Assembly (NCBI GenBank): GCA_045577075.1
Contig: JAZNHR010000053.1
Coordinates: 1 to 35,119 of the forward strand
Direction: 5' to 3'
Length of the DNA stretch: 35,119 nucleotides
From: SIG447 sp045577075
Lineage (GTDB): Bacteria; Bacillota; Clostridia; UMGS1883; UMGS1540
Position numbers and translations under genes: made by a program. The notes under the pieces are model-generated. The model had not been told where the DNA came from. It saw nothing but the letters and a program-made list of their open reading frames with translations, and made no database searches. Below, piece after piece: positions 15,043 to 23,177 of the stretch (position 1 is its first letter; each line of letters begins with the position of its first letter).

Positions 15043-16704
15043 TTATTCAGCTTTTTCAAGAGCAAGCGTTCTGGTCGTCAGGTCACAAACCTCGGCAGGC
15101 CCGTAGTACTGGATAGCACCGGGATATACATAGCATGTTTCCTGTGCCCATTTTTCTCTGTTTGCTTCAAAGAACTTAAAGGGCTTGCCGTCGAGTTCTA
15201 CAAGTGCCTTCTTGATAACCGGCTTGTCTTCGCCATGTCTTCTTTCGATGTTCATCATTTTGGTAATCGGCATACCGCCTGCAACCCATTCCGTAGCGGG
15301 CTTGGACAGGTTGGAAATCTTGGAAAGATAGCCGTTATAGCCGTACTGAATCAGCATAAAGGCGTTGTAGCCGAGGCTGTAGCAGTAGTCAGCATCAAAG
15401 TTCGAGGGGAACGCACATCTGCCTTCATAACCAAGGAAGTGATGGAGCGCCGAGAATTTGCCTTTATAGGTGCCTGCGGCCTTTCTTGCGGCAAGGTTAT
15501 CCGCAACAAGTGCAGAGAACAGCTTTTCCGATTCAATCAGGGAAACCTGTACGTTGCCGTGGGGGTCACGTTCTAAAAACAGCTGCTGCTGAATACCCTG
15601 GGGCAGAATTGCAAATACTTCCATGGATTCCTTCGTAAGACCCTTTTCGATAAATGCATATTTATCAGCCCAGGTGGGAAGTGCATTAAATTCGTCTGCA
15701 CGGCTACCTGCCAAAAGCTCGTTGATTTCCGCAATGAGGACTGCAAATTCGGGAACAAATTCCACAACGCCCTCGGGGATAATGGCAACACCGAAGTTCA
15801 TGCCTTTCGCTGCTCTGCCTGCAACAGAATCGGCAATGTAATCCGCAATTTGGGAAAGGGACATCTTCTTTTCTGCAACTTCTTCGGAAACGAGGCAAAT
15901 GTTGGGCTGGGTCTGCAGCGCGCACTCAAGGGCAACATGAGAAGCGGATCGGCCCATCACCTTTACAAAGTGCCAGTATTTCTTGGCGGAGTTTGCGTCT
16001 CTTTCGATGTTGCCGATCAGCTCGCTGTATGTCTTTGTAGCCGTATCAAAGCCGAAGGAACATTCAATATCTTCGTTTTTCAGGTCCCCGTCAATGGTTT
16101 TCGGGCAACCGATGACCTGTACGCCAGTATTGTTGGCGGCAAAGTATTCTGCCAGTACTGCGGCGTTGGTGTTAGAGTCGTCACCACCGATGATAACAAC
16201 TGCGGTAATATCGTGCTTTTTACAAACATCTGCAACAATGGCGAACTGTTCTTTTGTTTCAAGCTTGGTTCTGCCGGAGCCGATAATATCAAAGCCGCCG
16301 GTGTTTCTGTATGCATCAATATAAGCATCATCGAAAATGATGTAGCTGTCTTCAATCAGACCGCTGGGGCCGCCCTTAAAACCGAAAAGCTGGTTTTCCG
16401 GGTTTGTGGACTTCAAGGCATCATAGAGGCCGCAGATAACGTTATGGCCGCCGGGTGCCTGACCGCCGGAAAGAATAACACCAACGTTCTGCTTTTTCGC
16501 CGCAGAGGTGTTTGTGCCTTTCTTAAAAACGATTTCCTTTTTGCCGTAGGTATTGGGGAACAGTGCCTGAATTTTTTCACAGTCCGCTACGCTTTTTGTT
16601 TCTGCACCTTCCGAAACGCTGATTTCGGCGATACCGCCGCGCAGCATTTGGGGCAGCTTCGGTGCGTATTCATATCTGGCTTTTTGTAATGCTGAAATTT
16701 CCAT
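15043..16704 (-). CDS. pfp: PPi-dependent phosphofructokinase
   Basis: 553 residues, the long form of pyrophosphate-fructose-6-phosphate 1-phosphotransferase. GQAPGGHN (81-88) is the phosphate-donor loop, GGDDS (173-177) has the Asp in place of the Gly of ATP-dependent enzymes (GGDGS), which marks PPi use, and PKTIDGD (201-207) binds fructose 6-phosphate; MGRSASHVALE follows. The length and N-terminal extension fit the plant-like long clade found in Clostridia and spirochaetes. It runs the glycolytic step reversibly and saves ATP in anaerobes. AGAGGAGA precedes the ATG. Monocistronic with a promoter at 16745-16773. Confidence 0.95.
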   Translation of the reverse strand: MEISALQKARYEYAPKLPQMLRGGIAEISVSEGAETKSVADCEKIQALFPNTYGKKEIVFKKGTNTSAAKKQNVGVILSGGQAPGGHNVICGLYDALKSTNPENQLFGFKGGPSGLIEDSYIIFDDAYIDAYRNTGGFDIIGSGRTKLETKEQFAIVADVCKKHDITAVVIIGGDDSNTNAAVLAEYFAANNTGVQVIGCPKTIDGDLKNEDIECSFGFDTATKTYSELIGNIERDANSAKKYWHFVKVMGRSASHVALECALQTQPNICLVSEEVAEKKMSLSQIADYIADSVAGRAAKGMNFGVAIIPEGVVEFVPEFAVLIAEINELLAGSRADEFNALPTWADKYAFIEKGLTKESMEVFAILPQGIQQQLFLERDPHGNVQVSLIESEKLFSALVADNLAARKAAGTYKGKFSALHHFLGYEGRCAFPSNFDADYCYSLGYNAFMLIQYGYNGYLSKISNLSKPATEWVAGGMPITKMMNIERRHGEDKPVIKKALVELDGKPFKFFEANREKWAQETCYVYPGAIQYYGPAEVCDLTTRTLALEKAE

Positions 16705-16744
16705 GATTTATCTCCTCTTCTCTGTTTATTATATAATTTCCATA

Positions 16745-16773
16745 ATTATACCATAAAACCCCATATTATGCAA
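16745..16773 (-). promoter_or_regulatory. Promoter of pfp
   Basis: Minus-strand -35 TTGCAT (16768-16773), 17-bp spacer, -10 TATAAT (16745-16750), 40 bases before the ATG. Confidence 0.72.
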
Positions 16774-16980
16774 GTTTTAATTTTCAGACCTATAACTTTA
16801 TTTTCTGTGGAATATTTTTTTGTTAATATCTCGTATAGAAATTTGATTTTATATAATGAAAAATGGTCAAAGTTACAACTTTAACCACATATGCTTAAAT
16901 CAAATTTTTAAACACCTTTATTTTTAATTTGTTATAAAATTATCGAAAATATTTGTCAACATATTACACTAAAACTATAA
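16774..16980. other. AT-rich non-coding stretch
   Basis: No gene is seen. It holds an 11-bp inverted repeat (AAATTTGATTT at 16839-16849, AAATCAAATTT at 16897-16907) enclosing AAAGTT-A-CAACTTT-like smaller complementarity. It marks the left border of the AT-rich island. Confidence 0.5.
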
Positions 16981-17028
16981 CATAACGGTTTACCCGTACA
17001 CAAAATCGCGCACGGGTAAACCGTTATG
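16981..17028. repeat. Perfect 17-bp inverted repeat
   Basis: CATAACGGTTTACCCGT at 16981-16997 and its exact complement at 17012-17028, with a 14-base loop. No T tail follows on either side. It is the outer of two large hairpins beyond the end of the LRR/SLH gene. Confidence 0.8.
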
Positions 17029-17054
17029 ACCGCACAAAAAAAGAGGTCGGCATA

Positions 17055-17101
17055 TTGAACTGCCCCAATTTGTGCGGACAGCACAAATTGAGGCAGTTCA
17101 A
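17055..17101 (-). terminator. Very long hairpin after the LRR/SLH gene
   Basis: Arms 17055-17075 and 17081-17101 with a 5-base loop. The single non-Watson-Crick pair is C-A on the plus strand but a U-G wobble on the minus strand, so a minus-strand RNA folds into an unbroken 21-bp stem. A T run follows about 12 bases further along in the minus direction. It begins 11 bases after the stop codon, which fits a 3'-end stabilising or termination structure. Confidence 0.7.
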
Positions 17102-17112
17102 CTCCCTTCTCT

Positions 17113-19470
17113 CTATTTTACTCTTTCAAAATTCAAAATTTTTCCTTGTTCAACACTGTAATCTGTTTTATACAGTCCTATACCATAAACTTTTTCTGTA
17201 CCATTTAGTTTATTGTATAACCGGAAAGTATCTCCTACACTGTAATAACAAGTAATTACTTTCTCATCGGAACTCACCTCCCATTTCATATCTTCTGTTA
17301 ATGACGATACATACGGAACTCCACCGTTTTTGTCAAATACATACAAACTATAGTCCAATGCTGTTGTGTGGCGTCTCGACCAATATCCGCATACAACTAT
17401 AAAATTTTCATATTCTTTTCTACTTTGTTCATGAAAATAAGAGGTAGCTGCAGCTCTATTAAAGTAATTTTCCAATTCATATTCATATTCAAGCAACGGT
17501 TCTATATTTTTATTTTTCCTACTTACCGGAGCAGAATCATACAAACGCCAAAATGTTATTATAGCCTGTTCTACTGTATATCCATTTAAAGGATCAAAAA
17601 TATTTTCTCCAACACCTTGCATAATTCCAAGTGAATTTATGCTATATACATCTTCTTTTGCCCATTCTGCTATGTCTTTGTCATCGAGAAATTGGGCTTC
17701 ACCTCTTATTTTTTTCATCTCTGCATAATTTTTATATACCCTCATAAGCATAGCAGCTGCTTCCTGTCTTGTTATCTCTCCATCAGGATTAAACTCTGTT
17801 TCGCTAATACCATTCACTATTCCTAAATGATACGCTCTTTCTATAAATCTTAAATCCATATTTTCATTAACATCTAAAAACGGAGTAACATCTAATAGTA
17901 TTTCTCTGTTGTTATTATAAACATACGCTTCACCGACATTAATGTCAGCGAAAGAATTGCCGTTTCTATCCGTTCTCGAATAACAATATGCGTTCATAAA
18001 TTCACGGGGAAAGAAACTATTATCATATGTCTCTACTGGAGACCACAATTGAACTGCCGGCACTCCCGGATATCCATATTGTATAGAAAGGAAAAACATT
18101 GCCATTTTTGCAAATTCCCCGCGTGTGATATTTCTCTTATAATTATCACGAAATGATAACGGAACAAACCCCATTTCTATCGCATTCTCAACCTCTGTCT
18201 TTGCCCATGCAGAAATTATTTCTTCACTTATAGTATCAATAGGCTCAAATTTTGTTTCTATACAAGTTCCATCTTCAAGACTAGATTTATAGTAGTATGT
18301 CCCTGCATCGTGGTAAACAACAAGATTGCCTCCCAGCACCCCCTCGGTTCCCTCTGCTCTTTCGCCAAAGGAGACATTGAAGGTAACATATTTTCCATCC
18401 TCTGAAAGTTTTATGTCATTGTGCTCAGGCCTTCTATAAAGGTCTTCTTTTGAAACGCCAATGGAAAGGTTCACAACATCTCCATTTTCTCGCACTAAGC
18501 TGAGCCCCGGTCCTGGCGCTCCCATAAATCCACCCATTGAGTAATATACAACAGCACCGTAATCTGTATCAAATACATCATAAATTTTATATATGGATGA
18601 ATCCATAAATTGTGATATGTCGTATTTACTTTCAAAATTTACTTTCTCATCCTCAAATATACTATTTTCACTTTCAGCAGTAACGAAATTCAATTCATGT
18701 TCTGCAGCATATTCCTCTGCATATGATCCTTCGGGAGCATAAATTGTCATTGTTGGATATTTCTCCGAATATGTGTATCCAACGAATCTCTGATTATTTG
18801 ATTCTTTAAATTCATTCGGACTAATATAAACCATGCTTTTTGGCAAATACAATTTTTCTAAATTAGGAGTTTCAAATGCTGCACCGCAATATGCATTTTC
18901 TCTATCGGGTAATTTTTCTAACCCTTCAGCAATAACAATTTTTTTTACAAAAATACATTCTTCAAATGCATTATACTCTATATTTTTTACCATTGATGGT
19001 ATCATTATCTCTTTTAATTTTGTGTTATAAAAGGCTCGCTGGCATATAACTTCCGTACTTTCCGGTAATTCTATTTTTGTTAATTGAGAGTTAGCAAAAA
19101 TAATATCTGGAATTTTTTTTGTTTCCTTAGACAAATTAACTTCTTCTATCTGAGAATCACAAAACATTCCTGCACTCAAATTAGGAAATAAAGAGAGATC
19201 ACAATACTTAAAACTTGTCCCTTGAAAAATGTAATCGCTAAATTCCTTTACTTCATACCCACCTAACGTTGTTGGAATTACAAGTTTTTCTCCACTTACA
19301 ATGTCTGGATCATAACTTACAATTTTAGCATACGCATCTTCTCCTTCGCCTACAATTTCATATATAAACCCCTGTGAATCATATGTTGTATTTACCTCCT
19401 CGGCATAGCTGCTCAAAGTTGTCACAAGTAACGATAATACAATCATACAAATAATACTTTTCTTCAACAT
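17113..19470 (-). CDS. Secreted LRR-5 (BspA-like) and SLH-domain surface protein
   Basis: 785 residues. Signal peptide 1-23 (hydrophobic core then SSYAEE). Residues about 60-265 are BspA-type leucine-rich repeats (for example NSQLTKIELPESTEVICQRA, KLKEIMIPSMVKNIEYNAF), ending in the usual TIYAPEGSYAEEYAAEH cap. Residues about 280-410 are unrecognised. Three SLH-like repeats span about 415-645 (ITRGEFAKMAMFF, ITRQEAAAMLMRVY, YTVEQAIITFWRLY) and should hold the protein on cell-wall polymers; the first is atypical. A 140-residue unknown tail follows. BspA repeats often mediate binding to hosts or other cells. AAAGGAGA precedes the ATG. Base composition is far more AT-rich than the flanking core genes. 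Confidence 0.85.
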   Translation of the reverse strand: MLKKSIICMIVLSLLVTTLSSYAEEVNTTYDSQGFIYEIVGEGEDAYAKIVSYDPDIVSGEKLVIPTTLGGYEVKEFSDYIFQGTSFKYCDLSLFPNLSAGMFCDSQIEEVNLSKETKKIPDIIFANSQLTKIELPESTEVICQRAFYNTKLKEIMIPSMVKNIEYNAFEECIFVKKIVIAEGLEKLPDRENAYCGAAFETPNLEKLYLPKSMVYISPNEFKESNNQRFVGYTYSEKYPTMTIYAPEGSYAEEYAAEHELNFVTAESENSIFEDEKVNFESKYDISQFMDSSIYKIYDVFDTDYGAVVYYSMGGFMGAPGPGLSLVRENGDVVNLSIGVSKEDLYRRPEHNDIKLSEDGKYVTFNVSFGERAEGTEGVLGGNLVVYHDAGTYYYKSSLEDGTCIETKFEPIDTISEEIISAWAKTEVENAIEMGFVPLSFRDNYKRNITRGEFAKMAMFFLSIQYGYPGVPAVQLWSPVETYDNSFFPREFMNAYCYSRTDRNGNSFADINVGEAYVYNNNREILLDVTPFLDVNENMDLRFIERAYHLGIVNGISETEFNPDGEITRQEAAAMLMRVYKNYAEMKKIRGEAQFLDDKDIAEWAKEDVYSINSLGIMQGVGENIFDPLNGYTVEQAIITFWRLYDSAPVSRKNKNIEPLLEYEYELENYFNRAAATSYFHEQSRKEYENFIVVCGYWSRRHTTALDYSLYVFDKNGGVPYVSSLTEDMKWEVSSDEKVITCYYSVGDTFRLYNKLNGTEKVYGIGLYKTDYSVEQGKILNFERVK

Positions 19471-19486
19471 GTTTTCTCCTTTCTAT

Positions 19487-19518
19487 TATATATCCCCCTC
19501 TTTTGAGGGGGATATATA
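19487..19518 (-). other. 14-bp perfect hairpin filling an intergenic gap
   Basis: TATATATCCCCCTC (19487-19500) pairs with 19505-19518 around a 4-base loop. It starts 4 bases after the stop of the upstream gene and ends 4 bases before the ribosome-binding site of the LRR/SLH gene (minus direction). There is no T tail, so an intercistronic stabiliser or translation control element is more likely than a terminator. Confidence 0.65.
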
Positions 19519-19522
19519 AACT

Positions 19523-20440
19523 CTACACAAGCTGATACTGATGATATATCCTTATATAATCATTGGTATGATAGGAACTTCCGTTGCTTGTCACATTTCC
19601 AAGTTGTAAGTTGGTTATATTTGCACCTTGAACTGACCACGCATGTTCTATATCTGTTGCTTGCCATGTTGAATTATTTAATTTTATATCATACATGGTT
19701 GCTTCAAGTACAGAATTATCTGCATCATCCTCGTAGTCTTTTTGCGGAACAAGGGACATGAACCTCACAAATCTTAAACAAGCCTTTCCAGCAGCATTTC
19801 TTGCGAAATACGTTCCTGCTGTCGCCGTATATGTAATCACAACAGTATTTGAAGAATCTGAAACAGTACATCTTAAAATATCTTGGGACAAAGTACTTTC
19901 ATTTGCTACAGTTATCGTTACAATACCGTTAAAAACAGTATTGTCGAAATCTCCTGAAACACGATTAAATATATTGTCTCCTCCTGTTGTCCATTTTTTC
20001 AAATATGTTGAAGCTCTCCACCCTTCAGGAAGTCTATCGTGAAAATGTCCCAATCCAAAATCACACTGTTTCATATCTGTTCCATCACTTACAATGCCTA
20101 AAGAGAGAAAGGCATTTCTATTTCCGGTACCTCTATTCAAAATTACATTATTCAAATTAACCTTACAACTCACAGAATTATAAGTATCTGAATAGCGAGA
20201 TCTTAAATAATAATGAGCACCAGCATAAGGTTCAACGGCATCTCTAATATGATTACCAAAAGTAACTATATTTCCCGTTGTTGCCCCGTAATTATATGCG
20301 AAACTTTTATACATAGTTATCCCAACACCAGGAAAAGGATTCGAATCGGTTCCGCTTTCTTTTACAAAATACATAAACGGTGCGTCATTATGAGTTTTTG
20401 AATCATTAGCCGAATTGTAAACATGATTGGTTTATGCCAT
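19523..20440 (-). pseudogene. Unknown protein gene with an in-frame stop at codon 3
   Basis: A strong ribosome site (AAGGAGG) sits 8 bases before ATG at 20440, but the frame reads ATG-GCA-TAA. Past the TAA (20432-20434) the same frame stays open for 302 more codons: 19 sensible codons (TNHVYNSANDSK...) lead to an internal ATG at 20374 that has no ribosome site, then 282 residues to the end. A single CAA-to-TAA change explains this. The protein is rich in Asn, Thr, Ser and predicted beta strands, with no signal peptide and no family I recognise; it might be a beta-sandwich surface or tail-like protein. It lies directly upstream of the LRR/SLH gene in the same direction. Confidence 0.7.
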
Positions 20441-20523
20441 AATTAATTCCTCCTTATTCTAAAAATAAACTTGATATTATGTATCTCTTAACCACCACAT
20501 AACACTTAATCACACCTTTCTGA

Positions 20524-20575
20524 AAACAAAAAACGAGCGCAAACATCCTTCTATCAAAGAGGAATGCCTCGCTCG
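20524..20575 (-). terminator. Terminator after the 27-residue peptide gene
   Basis: Minus-strand outer stem CGAGCG/CGCTCG (20570-20575 with 20534-20539) and an inner imperfect stem (GCATTCCT with AGGATG), followed directly by TTTTTTGTTTT. It separates the small peptide from the interrupted gene. Confidence 0.75.
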
Positions 20576-20600
20576 CTATAGCGCAACATTTATATATGTT

Positions 20601-20684
20601 TTACATATTAATTTCAATCAATAGAGGAACATAACAACAGCTGCAATTCAAACAAGACAGACCTCTTTGAAAATGATTTACCAT
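20601..20684 (-). CDS. 27-residue Cys-rich small peptide
   Basis: ATG at 20684 follows AAAGGGGGAG with a 6-base gap and sits about 35 bases after a good promoter. It encodes 27 residues beginning MVNHFQRG, with a central CLNCSCCY cluster (four Cys in seven residues) and a hydrophobic end PLLIEIN. A terminator follows 26 bases later, so this looks like a complete transcription unit. It may be a small metal-binding or membrane-associated peptide, a leader peptide, or chance. No family recognised. Confidence 0.5.
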   Translation of the reverse strand: MVNHFQRGLSCLNCSCCYVPLLIEINM

Positions 20685-20718
20685 TGGTATCTCCCCCTTT
20701 TCTGTATTTGTTGGCTTT

Positions 20719-20747
20719 ATTATAACACATCTTTCCTCAAATTGCAA
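20719..20747 (-). promoter_or_regulatory. Promoter of the small-peptide unit
   Basis: Minus-strand -35 TTGCAA (20742-20747), 17-bp spacer, -10 TATAAT (20719-20724). It could also drive the downstream genes by read-through of the terminator at 20524. Confidence 0.75.
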
Positions 20748-21014
20748 GTATTTTTAGATATTTTTCCATTCAGTAAATTGCTTTGCCTTGTTTTGTAAAA
20801 TTATTTATACAAATGATTTATATTTTTTATTCTCTGGTTATACTCTTTGTCGGATATCCCTAAAGAAGAAAAAACAACACTTTTGACCTTTTTCCCCTTT
20901 GCACTTATTAATTCTTTTAAAAACTATGGCTTTTAAGTAGCAAAATAAACAAAAAAATTGCGGTAGAAAAATATTCCAGAAAAAAGCAACACTTTTAAAT
21001 GACACTTTTGAGAT
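20748..21014. other. AT-rich spacer with three ACACTTTT motifs
   Basis: No gene seen. ACACTTTT occurs at 20877-20884, 20989-20996 and 21002-21009, twice extended to ACACTTTTGA, just beyond the transposase stop. These may belong to the left end of the mobile element, but no matching inverted copy was found on the far side. Confidence 0.35.
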
Positions 21015-22655
21015 CTAGTCAAGTTCTTTTGCTTGTTGTATCATAAGTTGTATATCTTCCATAAATTGAGAGTGTAAATGGTCTGCGGCAACAAGTCCAA
21101 GAAAAATCTCATTGACTTGTGGTAGTTCACAGATTAATTTTGCCAATCTCTCTTTACTGTCAATGGCAGTATAGCCTTTTATATGGTATTCCTTACATAT
21201 CTGCTTTAATTTTGTTATTCCGCAATTCCTGAAATATTTTCTCTTGTTAAATGTTAAAAGCCTGTCATTTTCGTCAAAAGTAAAGCCCATATCATTTGAC
21301 TTTTTTCTCATTTCTTCTGTCAGTTCTTGCAGATTGTTTATATAATGGGTGGTAGGCTTTACATAATCAAGGATATTCCCACCCTTTATATCCTCACTTC
21401 GGTATGCTGTCCCTTTGCTTTGCAGTAAGTCAATCAGTATGTTTTCAGCGTCATGTTGGGAGGTGGGGTGTTGTTTGTTGTGGCTGATACTCCAATTATG
21501 CTTGAATACATATAGTGCAAGATATAAAGGCAAATACACCGTAGCAACACCAGTCAAGTTTTTGTTGATATGTCGCTTTAATTGAATATGAAAACTGTCA
21601 ATGTTATCTAATGTCAAGTGTTTTTCGGCTTTTAATCTCTCAAACTCTGTAAAACTTAATCTTCCATAGTTTTCTACTCTGTCAAGTCCTTGTGTTTGAT
21701 AATATCTCTTGCGGATTGTTTCTTCTGCCAATTCTCTCCCATTATGCTTTTCTGCCCAGTCCTTTTGCTCTTTTCTAACTATATTCTTCATATCAGAAGG
21801 TTGTATGTAATGTGGAATAGCATTATTATCACAATACCGAGTGTAGGCGTCATAATCGTCACTACAAAGAAATGTTATATCTCCTAAATAATCACTAAAA
21901 TAATCTTCAAGGATTTGAGAACTGCTTTTTCCTAAACCCGACAAAACTGCTACAACATAGCCATTACTGTCTATTCCCGTAACTACACAGGCAAACTCTG
22001 GTCCAAAAATCCCAAGCTCGGATGGGATATGTGTGTTTTCAAGTCGGGGTTTTCTCTCTTTTACTGCGGTTGGTACTACATTGACAAGTTCCATTGCACC
22101 CTTTTGGTTTTCCCTGAAATAGGTCTCGTCAATTTGAACTACTCCCGACAATTTCGGCATTCCATAGTGTTCTAAAAGGGCTTTTAAGAACTTATGTCTG
22201 TATAGCAAGATTGTGCCTTCTGAGGTATGCCACCCGTAGTCAACCTCTAAATTACGCCGACAAGCGGATAAGGATAACCCCATTAAAGTATAGTTAATTA
22301 CTGCAATCTGCACAGGTAGGGGGAATGTAGATTTATCTGCAAATGTATCTGTCATTATGGTATAAGTTTTCCCGCAATTTCTGCACTTATATCGGGGTTT
22401 TCCATAATCGTCTAACCCGTGTGGCTGATATAATCGACTTGTGCAGTAAGGACAAGCAGGTTTTAACCCATATTTGTCAATAAAGATTTCATAATCTGTT
22501 AGTGGTCGGGTTGGTTTTTCCTTTTTCTCGGGTGGTAAAAATCCCTTTAACACCCACGCCAAGTCCTCTTTTGACAGGGATTTTAATTCTCTTTTTAAAT
22601 CTTTTAGTCTTTTATCTATTTTAGGATATTTTTCCATTAATTTGCTCAAGTGCAT
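21015..22655 (-). mobile_element. IS1595-like transposase gene with SAP-like C-terminus
   Basis: 546 residues, much longer than typical IS1595/ISXO2 transposases (about 300). A zinc ribbon (C68-x2-C71 and C91-x2-C94, CPYC/CRNC) precedes the ISXO2-like catalytic domain: D176 in VVQIDETYF, D266/D267 in FLCSDDYD, and NIDSFHIQLKRHINK (D353) where the family normally has IESFW, so Asp replaces the third acidic Glu. Residues about 480-512 (ITKLKQICKEYHIKGYTAIDSKERLAKLI) look like a SAP DNA-binding motif. It starts at the ATG following GGGGGTG, with a promoter at 22685-22713. No terminal inverted repeats or target duplication were identified, so element borders are unknown. Family assignment is good; activity is unproven. 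Confidence 0.78.
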
Positions 22656-22684
22656 ACCTATACACCCCCTTTTTCAATACTTAT

Positions 22685-22713
22685 ATTATATAAAAGTATG
22701 CAAATATTGCCAA
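22685..22713 (-). promoter_or_regulatory. Promoter of the transposase gene
   Basis: Minus-strand -35 TTGGCA (22708-22713), 17-bp spacer, -10 TATAAT (22685-22690). The phased TTATAA array begins 21 bp upstream of the -35. Confidence 0.7.
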
Positions 22714-22733
22714 ATCGGCATTTCTAACAGTTT

Positions 22734-23073
22734 TTATAAAAGAACGGACATCTTTTATAAAACATCGGCAACTGTTTATAAAAGGGTAGGACAGAAATTA
22801 TAAAACTCCGGAACTGAAATTATAAAAGATTACGGAAGGAATTATAAAACCTTTATACTGAAATTATAAAAAGTCGGCAGTGAAATTATAAAAATCCGTA
22901 TTTGCTTTTATAAAAAGTCGGTCAATGATTTATAAAAAGGCGAATATCTTTTATAAATTATCTGCAATCTTTTATAAAAGAGCAGACATTTTTTATAATC
23001 GGTTTTATAAAAAACAAAAGAGATTTTATAAAACTTTTGACTGTTTTTATAAAACCTCTAATATTGTTTATAA
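22734..23073. repeat. Array of 17 TTATAA boxes phased at 21-22 bp
   Basis: TTATAA starts at 22734, 22755, 22776, 22798, 22820, 22842, 22864, 22886, 22908, 22930, 22951, 22972, 22993, 23005, 23026, 23047 and 23068. The steps are 21, 21, 22 (seven times), 21, 21, 21, 12, 21, 21, 21 bp. The core is usually TTATAAAA. The 13-14 bases between cores vary but many have a central CGG, and 22-bp units tend to end in GAAA while 21-bp units end in CTT or TTT. Two helical turns per step put every box on one face of the DNA. It lies between the transposase promoter and the DUF1836 gene and encodes no credible protein. Confidence 0.92.
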
Positions 23074-23177
23074 TGTGCGGAACTTTGCAACACAACCAAT
23101 TATGCATATAAAAATGCCTTTACAATTCAATTTCTCTTTGAGATTTTAACGAAAAGTCCGTTCCACAGAAAATCGAG

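Noticed and set aside
15850..16689. 279-codon plus-strand frame inside pfp
   Set aside because: It is fully antisense to pfp, has low-quality Cys/Phe-rich sequence and no ribosome site.
20432..20434. Selenocysteine or other programmed recoding at codon 3
   Set aside because: The codon is TAA, not TGA, and no recoding hairpin follows closely; a nonsense change is simpler.
20877..21009. ACACTTTT motifs as definite terminal repeats of the IS
   Set aside because: They are direct repeats on one side only; no inverted partner was found near the transposase start, so the element end stays undefined.
22734..23073. CRISPR array
   Set aside because: The repeat is only about 8 bp, spacers are 13-14 bp and partly alike, and no cas gene is present.
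22925..23149. 74-codon plus-strand frame with repeated FYK units
   Set aside because: It is the translation of the 21-bp part of the phased array; the 22-bp part breaks the frame, and it has no ribosome site.
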